Of a stretch of 64,000 nucleotides of DNA, positions 26,910-37,564 are shown one piece after another (positions within the stretch are counted from its first letter, which is position 1; each line of letters opens with the position of its first letter). The position numbers and the translations under genes are program-made. Origin of the DNA: Phycisphaeraceae bacterium (lineage in GTDB: Bacteria > Planctomycetota > Phycisphaerae > Phycisphaerales > Phycisphaeraceae); the NCBI GenBank assembly GCA_002686995.1, contig NYZC01000333.1:1-64000 (forward strand), written 5' to 3'. The notes beneath the pieces are model-generated. The model was not told the origin of the DNA. It worked only from the letters and a program-made list of their open reading frames with translations, and did not search any database.

Positions 26910-28201
26910 GCCCCCTTGGCCATTGCCGTCGCCGTATCGATCCGCTCACGCCCCAGCAGCAGCGCCGCGAGCCGGTCCGGCCGGCTCGGCTCGATCTCGT
27001 GGGGCACCTCCTGTCCGGTCGTCACGTAGCTCAGCAGCTTGTTCACCTGCCGCGCCACGTTCAGCAGGACGCCAAAGCTTACCGCCTCGTCGAGCTTCGT
27101 GAAAATGATCCGGTCGGTCTGAATGCGATCGAAGCGCTCGATCGTGTCGAGCAGCACCTGCTGTGAGCACGTCGAGGACAGGACGAGGTGGACCTCGTGC
27201 GGCTGCGCGGCGCGGATGAGCCCCGCGAGCTGTTCGAGCTTCGGATCGTCGCGCTGCCCGCGCCCCGCGGTGTCGATCAGCACGAGTTCGCTGCCCTGAC
27301 AGTCCGCCAGCGCCTGCTCCATCTGCTGCGGCGTCGTCACGACCGTCAGCGGCACGCCGATGATGTTCGCGTAGGTCTGAAGCTGGTCCACCGCGGCGAT
27401 GCGATACGTGTCGACGGTGATCAGCCGCACTCGGCGCTTCTGCTTGAGCTTGAAGTTCGCGGCGAGCTTCGCGACCGTGGTCGTCTTGCCGACGCCGGTC
27501 GGGCCGATGAGCGCGACGACGCGCGGTCGGCCGTCCTCGGTCGGGTCGAGGCGCCCGGCGCCCTGGTCGGTCGGAATCAGCTTCGCCGTGGCCGCCAGCA
27601 GCGCCTCCTGGACGCGGGCGTCTCCGTCCCCGGCGCGATTCGCAAGGTCCGTTCGTGCCTCGTCGACGACCTTCAGCGCGAGCTCTTCCGCGACCTCGTG
27701 GTTCAGCAGTTCGACGTACTCGTTGAACAGATCGTCGCTGCGCGGCAGCGCCGCCGCGCCGTCCTGCCCGCTGACCGCCTGCCGGTGAATCATGCGTCCG
27801 ACCAGCTGGCGCAGCGACTTCATCTCGTTGGCGAGCCCCTCCGCCTGCAGGCCGGACGACGCGACCGCCACCGAGGGTCCCGCGCCGTCGTCGCTCTGCC
27901 GCGCCGCCTCCTGGCACGCCACCTCGTAGGTGCGCCGGATCAGGTCGCCCGCCGACTCCCGGCTCGCCGGAGGACGCCGCGCCGGGCGCGGCGTCGACAC
28001 GGGCTTCTGCCGCGCGGCGCGGCGCCGCCGTCCCACCTCGCGGCCGTCCGACGCGATCACCTCCACGACCGTGCGCGCTCCGAGCCCGAGGATGCCGCCG
28101 CGACGCACCTTGCGCGTGTGCAGGATGACCGCGTCCGATCCGAGATCGCTCTTGACCTGGGCGAGCGCGTCCGCCATGCTCGCCGCCGTGTACGTCTTCA
28201 T
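26897..28201 (-). CDS. flhF: FlhF (SRP-family GTPase placing flagella)
   Basis: 434 aa from ATG 28201, two bases after the flhA stop; TTG 28207 is an alternative. B domain MKTYTAASMADALAQVKSDLGSDAVIL, then the SRP-type NG domain: ALIGPTGVGKTTTVAKLAA (G1), VDTYRIAAVDQL (G2), LVLIDTAGRGQRD (G3) and FTKLDEAVSFG (G4). Recruits early basal-body parts to the assembly site. Confidence 0.94.
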   Translation of the reverse strand: MKTYTAASMADALAQVKSDLGSDAVILHTRKVRRGGILGLGARTVVEVIASDGREVGRRRRAARQKPVSTPRPARRPPASRESAGDLIRRTYEVACQEAARQSDDGAGPSVAVASSGLQAEGLANEMKSLRQLVGRMIHRQAVSGQDGAAALPRSDDLFNEYVELLNHEVAEELALKVVDEARTDLANRAGDGDARVQEALLAATAKLIPTDQGAGRLDPTEDGRPRVVALIGPTGVGKTTTVAKLAANFKLKQKRRVRLITVDTYRIAAVDQLQTYANIIGVPLTVVTTPQQMEQALADCQGSELVLIDTAGRGQRDDPKLEQLAGLIRAAQPHEVHLVLSSTCSQQVLLDTIERFDRIQTDRIIFTKLDEAVSFGVLLNVARQVNKLLSYVTTGQEVPHEIEPSRPDRLAALLLGRERIDTATAMAKGAWPC

Positions 28202-28203
28202 GT

Positions 28204-30402
<2,199 letters not shown>

Positions 30403-30432
30403 ATCAGAACTCAGAAACTGAATCGCAAATAA

Positions 30433-30450
30433 GAATCAGGAATCAGGAAC
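30433..30450. repeat. GAATCAG heptamer repeat between flhA and flhB
   Basis: GAATCAG GAATCAG GAAC in 7-base phase, preceded by degenerate atcagaa/ctcagaa units. Same type as the array upstream of fliG (45524-45558). Confidence 0.65.
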
Positions 30451-30452
30451 TT

Positions 30453-31523
30453 CTAGGCCGACTGTCTCCCGCTCAGCCGGTACACGTACGCCAGAATTTC
30501 GGCGACCGCGCCGTAGTACTGCGGCGGCACCTCCTGCCCGACCTCGACGGTCCGGTAGATCCCCTGCGCCAGCTCGCGCCGCTCGACGATCGGCACGCCG
30601 TGGGCGATGGCGATCTGGCGAATGCGCTGCGCCAGGAAGTCCGCGCCCTTGGCAACCACGCGCGGCGCCTTCATCGTCTCCGCGTCGTACTTCAGCGCCA
30701 CGGCGTAGTGGGTGGGGTTCGTCACCACGACGTCGGCGCCGGGGACCGTATGACCGACCCGCTGCATGGTGAGCTGCCGCGCCACCCGCGCCCGGCGCTG
30801 GCGGATGAGCGGGTCGCCTTCCATGCGCTTCATCTCCTCCTTGACGTCCTGCTTGGTCATCCGCAGGTCGCGCTGCCGCTGCATCCGCTGAAACGCGTAC
30901 TCGAACACCGCCAGCAGCACCAGGATCAGCGCAAGCTTGAGCGCGAGCGCGAAGACGAGGCCGGTCGCCGCGGCGTAGATCGGTCCGGTGTCCATGCGCG
31001 CCAGGTGGACGACGCCCGGCAGATCGTGGGCGATCACGATCGACGCGACCGCCGCGATGATCACCACCTTCGCGATGCTCATCACCAGGCGCACCGCGGC
31101 GCGGACGTCGACCAGGTTGCGAATGCCCCGAATCGGAGACAGGCGCGAGAAGTTGGGCTGCAGCGGTTTGGCGGTCAGGAGAAAGCCGACCTGCGCTATC
31201 GTGACCGCCATCGCCACGACGAACAGCCCCAGCACGATGGGACCGGCGGACTTCAGCATCACCTGGCCCGACACCGACAGCAGGGAGCCGATGTCGTCCG
31301 CCCGCGCCGGATGCGACGCGGCGTCCTGCTCCAGCGTCCGCAACAGCGTGGTGCGCATGCCCCTCAGCATTCGCGCCCCGAACGCATAAAGAAGGAGGAT
31401 GGCCGCCAGCAGCACGCACGCCGCGGTCAGGTCGTTGCTGCGCGCGACGTTGCCCTCCTGCCGCGCCTCTTCGAGTCGGCGCGGGGTCGGGGCTTCGGTT
31501 CTTTCCTGGTCCTGTTCCGCCAT
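30453..31523 (-). CDS. flhB: FlhB flagellar export substrate-specificity switch
   Basis: 356 aa. Four membrane segments in the first ~220 residues, then a charged linker and the autocleavage site NPTH in VVTNPTHYAVALKYD, with the downstream KGADFLAQRIRQIAIAHGVP. Self-cleavage switches export from hook to filament subunits. Begins three bases after fliR ends. Confidence 0.95.
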   Translation of the reverse strand: MAEQDQERTEAPTPRRLEEARQEGNVARSNDLTAACVLLAAILLLYAFGARMLRGMRTTLLRTLEQDAASHPARADDIGSLLSVSGQVMLKSAGPIVLGLFVVAMAVTIAQVGFLLTAKPLQPNFSRLSPIRGIRNLVDVRAAVRLVMSIAKVVIIAAVASIVIAHDLPGVVHLARMDTGPIYAAATGLVFALALKLALILVLLAVFEYAFQRMQRQRDLRMTKQDVKEEMKRMEGDPLIRQRRARVARQLTMQRVGHTVPGADVVVTNPTHYAVALKYDAETMKAPRVVAKGADFLAQRIRQIAIAHGVPIVERRELAQGIYRTVEVGQEVPPQYYGAVAEILAYVYRLSGRQSA

Positions 31524-31526
31524 GGG

Positions 31527-32336
31527 CTATCCGGTTCCGGGACTCCCTCCCGAGACGAACGTCGCCAGCGCCGCCAGCGTCCGGTGCATGGTGTCGATGA
31601 ACGCCTGGACCTGCGCGTGGTGTGCGGCCAGCAGCAGCATCCCCCCGAGCAGGATGCGCATCGCGAAGCCGACGCTCAGAATGTTGATCTGCGGCACGGT
31701 CCTCATGATGAAGCCCGTCGCGACCGTTTCGAGGAACACGAGGCACAGCAGCGGAGCGGCCACGCGCAGCGAGAGGTCCAGCATCGAGTCGAGCAGGCCG
31801 ATGACGAGGTCGAACACGGAGCGGTCTACGCGAAAGCCGCCGAGCGGCACGTGATCGAAGCTGCTGACCAGGATGCGCACGAGCACGAGATGCCCGTCGA
31901 TCGCGACGAAGACCGAGAGCGCCACGAGCAGGAACAGGGCGCTGACGAGTCCCGCCTGCTCCTCGCCGGGACTGAATATTTCCGCCAGGCCCAGTCCGAT
32001 CTGCTGGGCGATCATGCGACCGCCCATCTGCATCGCCATCAGCGGCAGCGTCGCGCCGTAGCCGATGAGCCAGCCGATGGTCAGCTCGGCCGCGACCATC
32101 GCGCCCATCGACCAGAACGAGAAGCCGGAGCCGACGACGGCGGTCACGTGCCCGGCGGAGGCGGGCGACTGAAGGAGCATGGGATAGACGCAGAAGCTGA
32201 GGCCCAGCGCCGTCATGATCTTGATGCGCATCGGGATCACGCGGCTGCTGAGCATCGGCGCCGCCAGAAACAGGCCGCTGAGCCGAAACAGCACCAGCAG
32301 CCAGGCCGGCACGTGATGGATCCATGCTTCGAGCAT
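31527..32336 (-). CDS. fliR: FliR flagellar export gate protein
   Basis: 269 aa, integral membrane protein with about six segments (for instance VPAWLLVLFRLSGLFLAAPML and LVSALFLLVALSVFVAIDGH, where the IDGH is typical). Together with FliP and FliQ it builds the export channel. Sits 6 bases after fliQ. Confidence 0.93.
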   Translation of the reverse strand: MLEAWIHHVPAWLLVLFRLSGLFLAAPMLSSRVIPMRIKIMTALGLSFCVYPMLLQSPASAGHVTAVVGSGFSFWSMGAMVAAELTIGWLIGYGATLPLMAMQMGGRMIAQQIGLGLAEIFSPGEEQAGLVSALFLLVALSVFVAIDGHLVLVRILVSSFDHVPLGGFRVDRSVFDLVIGLLDSMLDLSLRVAAPLLCLVFLETVATGFIMRTVPQINILSVGFAMRILLGGMLLLAAHHAQVQAFIDTMHRTLAALATFVSGGSPGTG

Positions 32337-32342
32337 TCACAT

Positions 32343-32600
32343 TCAGGCGCCCCCGGCGAACATGCGCTGGGCGAACTCCATGATCATCTTGCCGATCCAG
32401 GGCATCACGGTGATCGCGATGACGCCCATGCCGAGAATCTTGGGTACGAAGCTGAGAGTCTGCTCCTGGATCTGCGTCGCGGCCTGGATGATGCTGATGA
32501 CTAGGCCGATGATGAGCGCGGCGATGAGGATGGGCGCGCTGACGACGAGCATCACCGTGAGCGATTCGCGGACGAGGTCAGTAGCTTGATCAACGTTCAT
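32343..32600 (-). CDS. fliQ: FliQ flagellar export gate protein
   Basis: 85 aa, two membrane segments (VSAPILIAALIIGLVISIIQAAT and ILGMGVIAITVMPWIGKMIME). Normal length. The start codon is directly preceded by heptamer repeats (...AGATCCC AGACCCC ATG on the coding strand), so there is no Shine-Dalgarno sequence. Confidence 0.94.
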   Translation of the reverse strand: MNVDQATDLVRESLTVMLVVSAPILIAALIIGLVISIIQAATQIQEQTLSFVPKILGMGVIAITVMPWIGKMIMEFAQRMFAGGA

Positions 32601-32656
32601 GGGGTCTGGGATCTAGGGTCTGGGGTCTGGGGTCCGGGGTCTGGGGTCTAGAGTCC
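32601..32656. repeat. Heptamer array touching the fliQ start codon (GGGGTCT type, 8 units)
   Basis: Eight units in strict 7-base phase: ggggtct, gggatct, agggtct, ggggtct, ggggtcc, ggggtct, ggggtct, agagtcc. The first unit abuts the fliQ ATG. The plus (template) strand has seven G3-4 runs separated by 3-4 bases. Confidence 0.92.
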
Positions 32657-32670
32657 GAAGAGCCATTCGT

Positions 32671-32700
32671 GTTCATCCGTGTCCATCCGTGTCCATCCGT
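32671..32700. repeat. Decamer repeat GT(C/T)CATCCGT, 3 units
   Basis: gttcatccgt, gtccatccgt, gtccatccgt then ggttc, between fliP and the fliQ heptamers. The same decamer occurs inverted upstream of flgE at 39341-39370. Confidence 0.8.
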
Positions 32701-32740
32701 GGTTCTTTCCCCCCGCGTCGGGGCATCGGATCCTTCCTCG

Positions 32741-33601
32741 CTATCCGGCTCCGGGCACCGAGAAGCTTGCGAGCAGGTTGCCCGCCACGAGGTGCCAGCC
32801 GTCGACGAGCACGAACATCAGAAGCTTGAACGGAAGGCTGATCAGGACGGGCGGCAGCATCAGCATGCCCATGCTGATCAGCACGCCGGCGACGACCATG
32901 TCGATGATCAGGAACGGCAGGTAGATGCGGAACCCGATCAGGAAAGCGACCTTCAGCTCACTCAGCACGTACGCCGGGATGAGTGTCAGCATGTCCACGT
33001 CGCCGTAGCGAAGCTCCTCCGGCGCCTTGTGGATGCCGCGGTAATCCAGAATCATGTGGACGTTCGACCAGTTGTCCGCGTAGTCGATCTGGCGAAACAT
33101 GAACGCGCGCAGCGGCTGCTTCGCGGCGTTCCAGGCCTGGATTTCGTTGATGGTCCCGTCCTGAAGCGGCGTGATCGCCGTGTCGTTGATCTGCTTGAAC
33201 GTCGGTCCCATGATCATCAGCGTCATGAACAGCGCCAGCCCGGTAAGCACCTGGCCCGGCGGCAGCGACTGCGTCCCGATCGCCTGGCGCAGCAGCGCGA
33301 GCACCACGACGATCCTGGTGAAGCTCGTGCACAGGACGAGCAGTGCCGGCGCGACGGACAGGATCGTCAGCAGCAGCAGGATCGACATCGTCGCGGGCAT
33401 GCTGCCGCCCGCCTCGAGCCCCTCCGCGTCCTCTTCGGCGCGCATGCTGTCGAGCAGCGTCGACGCACCGCGCACGACGCCGAACGGATTGGCAAGATCG
33501 GTCACGACCTCCGTCTTCGCGTCGTCGGCGCGCAACGGCGGTGCCGCAAGCAGAACGACCGCCGCGGTCAGCATCAGCGGCAACGCGCGGGCGGCGTTCA
33601 T
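32741..33601 (-). CDS. fliP: FliP flagellar export gate protein
   Basis: 286 aa with a cleavable signal peptide (LPLMLTAAVVLLAAPPLRA). LVLCTSFTRIVVVLALLRQAIGTQSLPPGQVL and DMVVAGVLISMGMLMLPPVLISLPFKLLMFVLVDGW are family signatures. About 40 residues longer at the N-terminus than E. coli FliP. ATG overlaps the fliO stop by four bases. Confidence 0.95.
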   Translation of the reverse strand: MNAARALPLMLTAAVVLLAAPPLRADDAKTEVVTDLANPFGVVRGASTLLDSMRAEEDAEGLEAGGSMPATMSILLLLTILSVAPALLVLCTSFTRIVVVLALLRQAIGTQSLPPGQVLTGLALFMTLMIMGPTFKQINDTAITPLQDGTINEIQAWNAAKQPLRAFMFRQIDYADNWSNVHMILDYRGIHKAPEELRYGDVDMLTLIPAYVLSELKVAFLIGFRIYLPFLIIDMVVAGVLISMGMLMLPPVLISLPFKLLMFVLVDGWHLVAGNLLASFSVPGAG

Positions 33602-34545
33602 GACCGCACCCCCTGCGCGAAGCGTCGAAGTCGCGATCGAAGTTCCGAGACGCCATCGGAAGCGCGATCCGTAGCGTATTCATGATCGTCCGCGCCCTCG
33701 TCGGCGATCCGGTCGACCTCCCCGTACTGCCGGTTGAACCGCCCCATCACCCGCGCGAAGCCCCCGCTGACGCTCGTCGGCTCGGCCGCCGACACGGAAG
33801 CGAGCAGATCGGCGATGTCCTCGTTGTCATCGAACTGGGTCAGGGTGCGCAGGCCGGCCGGCGACTCGCCCACCGCGATGATGCGCGACCCCAGGCGCAG
33901 TAGCAGTACGTGACAGCGCGGCGCGACGCCGACCCGCGACAGCACCTCGACCGCACCGCGACGCGGCGACGCGTATCCCGAGGCCGATCTCGACGACCAG
34001 CGCGAGATGCCGGCCCGAAGCAGCAGAATAAGACCGATGACCAGACCCAGCGCCGCAATAGTCCTGAGCCACGATGAGCTGGACGTCGCGGGACCGTCAC
34101 CGCCCGTTTGCTGGACCGCCCCGGCGGGGCGCTGAACCGGCTGATCGTCCGCGTAGCGTCCTCCCGCGGTGGTCCCGGGCAACCCCTCCGCCGTCTCATC
34201 GACATCGAGCGCCTGGGTGCCCGCATCGTCAGTCGCTGGTGGCGGCACCGATGCGGCGCTCCGGGCGTCGATCGTCGCGGACGCGTCGTCGCCCGCCGAT
34301 TCCCTGACCGGTTCCGGCGAGGTCGGCAATTCTGGCGCGCTCGGCGTCACGGGCGCCTCGGGCTGCGCCGGCAACGACTCCTCGATGCTCAGCGGGCCGG
34401 TCGAGAGCTGGCGTGCCAGGCGCTCAAGGCGATCTGCGGTCGCGGGATCCGCCTGCTGCGCCTGCGCGCTCAGGGTCAGTGCCGCGGCGGCGCAAAACGA
34501 ACCAATAATGATGATGCGTTCGGGCAACGGGCCATCCTTGGCCAT
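33598..34545 (-). CDS. fliO: FliO-like flagellar biosynthesis protein
   Basis: 315 aa. N-terminal signal-like segment (IIIIGSFCAAAALTLSAQAQ), a Pro/Ala-rich low-complexity region (about 45-155), one membrane segment (IAALGLVIGLILLLRAGI), then a FliO core (VEVLSRVGVAPRCHVLLLRLGSRIIAVGES). Assists FliP complex assembly. Much longer than most FliO proteins because of the disordered stretch. Called from the core and its place between fliN and fliP. Confidence 0.82.
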   Translation of the reverse strand: MAKDGPLPERIIIIGSFCAAAALTLSAQAQQADPATADRLERLARQLSTGPLSIEESLPAQPEAPVTPSAPELPTSPEPVRESAGDDASATIDARSAASVPPPATDDAGTQALDVDETAEGLPGTTAGGRYADDQPVQRPAGAVQQTGGDGPATSSSSWLRTIAALGLVIGLILLLRAGISRWSSRSASGYASPRRGAVEVLSRVGVAPRCHVLLLRLGSRIIAVGESPAGLRTLTQFDDNEDIADLLASVSAAEPTSVSGGFARVMGRFNRQYGEVDRIADEGADDHEYATDRASDGVSELRSRLRRFAQGVRS

Positions 34546-34591
34546 GCGGCCGCCGTGCGGCGGTCGGCTCGGGGCGCATCCTGCGCCCGGT

Positions 34592-35026
34592 TCAGGCTTC
34601 GACTTCGGTCGGCTCCTCGACCGCCGCCTGCGCCTGCTGCTCCAGGTCCTCCACGATCTCGCTGACGCGGATGCAGAAGTTATCGTTCAGCACCAGCACC
34701 TCGCCGCGCGCGACGAGGCGGTGGTTCACGTAAATATCGACCGGGTCGCCGGCAAGCTTGTCGAGCTCGACGACGCTGCCTTCACCCAGCTTGAGCACGT
34801 CCTCGACCATCATCCGGGTGCGCCCCAGCTCGATCATCACGTTCAGATCGACGTCGCCGAGCAGCTGGATGCCGCCGGGATCCGAGACCGCGGCGGTGTC
34901 CGACGGCGCCGGGGCGCCGTCCGCGCTCCCCGCCGGCGTCGCGGCGTCGCTGATTTCATCAACAGACTGCTGCACGTCCGACATCGCGTCGTCGACCATT
35001 TTCTGCACGTCCTCGGATTCGGACAT
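34592..35026 (-). CDS. fliN: FliN flagellar switch protein
   Basis: 144 aa. An acidic N-terminus (about 60 aa) leads to the SpoA domain: [47 protein letters not shown] and [21 protein letters not shown]. Forms the lower C-ring with FliM and docks FliH. No fliM lies between this gene and fliL. Confidence 0.93.
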   Translation of the reverse strand: MSESEDVQKMVDDAMSDVQQSVDEISDAATPAGSADGAPAPSDTAAVSDPGGIQLLGDVDLNVMIELGRTRMMVEDVLKLGEGSVVELDKLAGDPVDIYVNHRLVARGEVLVLNDNFCIRVSEIVEDLEQQAQAAVEEPTEVEA

Positions 35027-35051
35027 GTTCAGGGCTCCAACTTCTACTCGA

Positions 35052-35582
35052 TCACTGATCGGCCTTGAACGGCATACAGCGCTTGATGAACACCTCGTCG
35101 ATCCGTGACACCTCCTCGACCGGATCGAGGCCGACCCGCTGGTCGACCGCGTCCCGGATCTGTCGCGTGAGCGTCACGAGCGCCGCCTCGGCGAAATGGG
35201 CCGGCTGCGCCCGGCTCACGATCGCCGCGATGTCGGTCGTGATCCGGGCCTTCATGGACTCGATCGAGGCGGCGACCTGCTCGTGGTGCTTCTGCTTGAC
35301 CGTCACCCAGATCTCCATGTCGTAGATGAGGGTCTGCCCGGTCTTGAGGTTCGAGAACTTCTCCTCGACGATGAGCTCCTCGATGAGCGTCTCCTCCGCG
35401 ATCGTCTCCGGCGTCACCACGGGTTCGGCCTTGACCGGCGCGGGCTTCGGGCCGATGAGGAGCACGACGACGACCGTCGCCACCTCCATCACGAGCACGA
35501 CGGCGACGATGATCAGCGTCTTGATCGGCAGCCGTTTCTTCGCCGGCGCCGCCTGCTCTTCGGGGTTCTGCTGTTCTGCCAT
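35052..35582 (-). CDS. fliL: FliL basal-body-associated protein
   Basis: 176 aa. One N-terminal membrane segment ([23 protein letters not shown]), then a periplasmic stomatin-like FliL domain ([25 protein letters not shown], ending [16 protein letters not shown]). Stabilises stator engagement. Lies between motB and fliN. Confidence 0.85.
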   Translation of the reverse strand: MAEQQNPEEQAAPAKKRLPIKTLIIVAVVLVMEVATVVVVLLIGPKPAPVKAEPVVTPETIAEETLIEELIVEEKFSNLKTGQTLIYDMEIWVTVKQKHHEQVAASIESMKARITTDIAAIVSRAQPAHFAEAALVTLTRQIRDAVDQRVGLDPVEEVSRIDEVFIKRCMPFKADQ

Positions 35583-35603
35583 GCTCGTTCCTCGCGGCCT
35601 TCG

Positions 35604-36356
35604 TCAGTTGGACGAATTCAATTCCGGCCGGCTCATCTCGTCGACGAGGCGGTCGCTGACCATCACCTCGGCTCTACGGTTGGTCTTCAGCTGCTCGGGG
35701 TCGTAGACGTCCCAGATGAGCTTCTCCGCGTCGGCGTTGGCGACCACCTTCAGCCGGACGGCGCGGATGCCGCACTCGTCGACCAGGTACCCGCGCACCG
35801 TCAGCGCCCGCTGGTAGCTGAGCGCGAGCATGCGCTCCTGGGCGTCGTCGCCGCGGAACTCGCCCGTATCGGCGTGGCCGCCGATTCGGACCTTGTAGTT
35901 GTAGCCACGTATCAGGTTCGCCATCGTCGCCAGCCGCTTGCGCATCTGTTCATTGAGATCGGCAGATCCCGGCTCGAAGGTGACCCGCCCCCCCTCGATA
36001 TGGGTCCAGGTCGGTCGCACGTGGGTCACGCGCTCCTGCGGACCCTCCATGCCGGGCGTCGGGGTATCGGACTTTTGCGGCTCCTTCCGGCTGATCAGCT
36101 GCAGGGCGCGAATGCGCTCGATGAAGCTCAGCTCCGGGTCGTCCTTCGTCGGCACCTTGCCGCCGCCGCCGTGCATGCCGAAGGCCTTCTTGACCTCCTT
36201 CACGATCGCGCGGAACTCGTCCTCCTTCTTGATCTCGCTCAGCGAAAGGAGCAGGATGAAGAAGGTCAGCAGCAGAGACATCATGTCTCCGAAGGTCATG
36301 ACCCAATCGGGAGCCCCTGCCGGCGGACATTTCGGGCATTTGCACTCTTCTGCCAT
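35604..36356 (-). CDS. motB: MotB stator protein
   Basis: 250 aa. Single N-terminal membrane segment WVMTFGDMMSLLLTFFILLL with the ion-binding Asp at residue 24. C-terminal OmpA-like peptidoglycan-binding domain (KVRIGGHADTGEF, SYQRALTVRGYLVDECGI, NRRAEVMVSDRL). The cytoplasmic N-terminus starts EECKCPKCPPAG, a three-cysteine cluster absent from E. coli MotB. Follows motA by 19 bases. Confidence 0.93.
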   Translation of the reverse strand: MAEECKCPKCPPAGAPDWVMTFGDMMSLLLTFFILLLSLSEIKKEDEFRAIVKEVKKAFGMHGGGGKVPTKDDPELSFIERIRALQLISRKEPQKSDTPTPGMEGPQERVTHVRPTWTHIEGGRVTFEPGSADLNEQMRKRLATMANLIRGYNYKVRIGGHADTGEFRGDDAQERMLALSYQRALTVRGYLVDECGIRAVRLKVVANADAEKLIWDVYDPEQLKTNRRAEVMVSDRLVDEMSRPELNSSN

Positions 36357-36375
36357 GACTTATCGGACTGTGCGG

Positions 36376-37152
36376 TCATGCCGCCTTGGCCGCCTCCAGG
36401 TCTCTGCGCACCGCCGGAGGCAGGAACGTGCGCAGCTTCTGCTCCACGATGCGCGGATTGTCTCCGCTCTGAATCGCCATCACCCCCTTGATGATGATCG
36501 TCTTGGTCAGCACCTCCTCGCTCGAGCGCCGGCCCAGCCGATCGGCGAGCGGCAGCGCGACCGCGTTGGCGATCAGCGCGCCGTACATCGTCGTCAGGAG
36601 GGCGACCGCCATGCCAGGGCCGATCTTGGCGGGATCGGACATGTTCTGAAGCATGATGACGAGGCCGACGAGCGTGCCGATCATGCCGAAGGCAGGCGCG
36701 TACTTGCCGATGGAGTCGAAGATCCCCTTGCCGATCTCGTGACGCTCGACCAGGTTTTCCAGCTCGTTGGACATGATCTGCTCGATCATCTCCGGATCGG
36801 TGCCGTCGACCGCCATCTGGATGCCACGGACGATGAACTCGTCCTTGATGTCCTTCGTCGTGTTCTCGAGGCTGAGAATGCCGTCCCGCCGCGCGATCTC
36901 CGCGTAGTGAACCATGTTCTCGATGAGCTTCTCGACCGGGTCACTCGAGTGGAAGTAAATCTTCTTGAGGATGGCGAAGACGCTCTTCACGTAGCGGATC
37001 GGCGTCGCGTACATGATGACCGTGGCCGAAGCGCCGACGACGAGAATCATGCTCGGCACGTCAATGAACATCAGCACGTCGCCGCTGGCCAGCAACGCCC
37101 AGCCGATGAGGACCCAGGTCCCCAGGAAACCAAGAAGAATGCCCAGATCCAT
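36376..37152 (-). CDS. motA: MotA stator protein
   Basis: 258 aa with four membrane segments. DVPSMILVVGASATVIMY near the start, a charged cytoplasmic loop (about 75-150), then APAFGMIGTLVGLVIMLQNM and LLTTMYGALIANAVALPLADRL. The Pro before AFGMIGT corresponds to the functional Pro in the ion path. Pairs with MotB as torque generator. Confidence 0.94.
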   Translation of the reverse strand: MDLGILLGFLGTWVLIGWALLASGDVLMFIDVPSMILVVGASATVIMYATPIRYVKSVFAILKKIYFHSSDPVEKLIENMVHYAEIARRDGILSLENTTKDIKDEFIVRGIQMAVDGTDPEMIEQIMSNELENLVERHEIGKGIFDSIGKYAPAFGMIGTLVGLVIMLQNMSDPAKIGPGMAVALLTTMYGALIANAVALPLADRLGRRSSEEVLTKTIIIKGVMAIQSGDNPRIVEQKLRTFLPPAVRRDLEAAKAA

Positions 37153-37228
37153 CGCGCACCTCAGGTGGGTTGAGAACGACCCGTCTCCGATTTATCGGTC
37201 GCGGGGCTTGAGTTCGTTTAACGGAAAT

Positions 37229-37330
37229 GGGCGCCGGCTTCGCCGGCGTGGGTCAATGCGTGGATGGGTCACCGGGTGAGCGCCCATTCACCCATTCACC
37301 CAACCACGCATGCCGGCGAAGCCGGCGCCC
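37229..37330. repeat. 102-bp imperfect palindrome between motA and flbD
   Basis: The left arm gggcgccggcttcgccggc (37229-37247) is matched by inverted gccggcgaagccggcgccc (37312-37330). The inner arms tgcgtgg/ccacgca also pair. Each GCCGGC-TTC-GCCGGC arm is itself a small hairpin. The centre holds more complementary GGGTGA/TCACCC stretches. No T-run follows. Confidence 0.85.
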
Positions 37331-37336
37331 GCCTCC

Positions 37337-37534
37337 CTACGTCGGGGGAAGGAGCTTGCGCAGCATGCGGCCGTATTCGATCGCGCGGGAGACGACCTCG
37401 TCCATGGACTCCTTCACGATCATGTGGTCGCCGTTGATCAATGTCAGCGTCGTGTCCGGATTGGCCTCGACCGTGCGGATGAGCTCGGCGTTGACGACGA
37501 AGCGCTGACCGTTCAATCGCGTCACGGTGATCAT
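37337..37534 (-). CDS. flbD: FlbD (swarming-motility/flagellar small protein)
   Basis: 65 aa, ITVTRLNGQRFVVNAELIRTVEANPDTTL and a MDEVVSRAIEYGRMLRKLL tail, the classic small FlbD family found between flgE and motA. Its exact role is not settled. Not related to the Caulobacter sigma-54 regulator of the same name. The ATG sits two bases from a CGAGTCA heptamer array and lacks an SD. Confidence 0.92.
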   Translation of the reverse strand: MITVTRLNGQRFVVNAELIRTVEANPDTTLTLINGDHMIVKESMDEVVSRAIEYGRMLRKLLPPT

Positions 37535-37536
37535 GG

Positions 37537-37564
37537 CGAGTCACGAATAACGAGTCACGAGTCG
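37537..37564. repeat. Heptamer array (CGAGTCA type, 4 units) filling the flbD-flgE gap
   Basis: cgagtca, cgaataa, cgagtca, cgagtcg in strict 7-base phase, spanning the whole 30-bp gap between the flbD start and the flgE stop. Confidence 0.85.

Noticed and set aside
30436-32340. 634-aa ORFs on both strands (also 30600..32504 plus)
   Set aside because: Alternate frames over flhB and fliR; low-complexity Arg/Ala/Gly composition.
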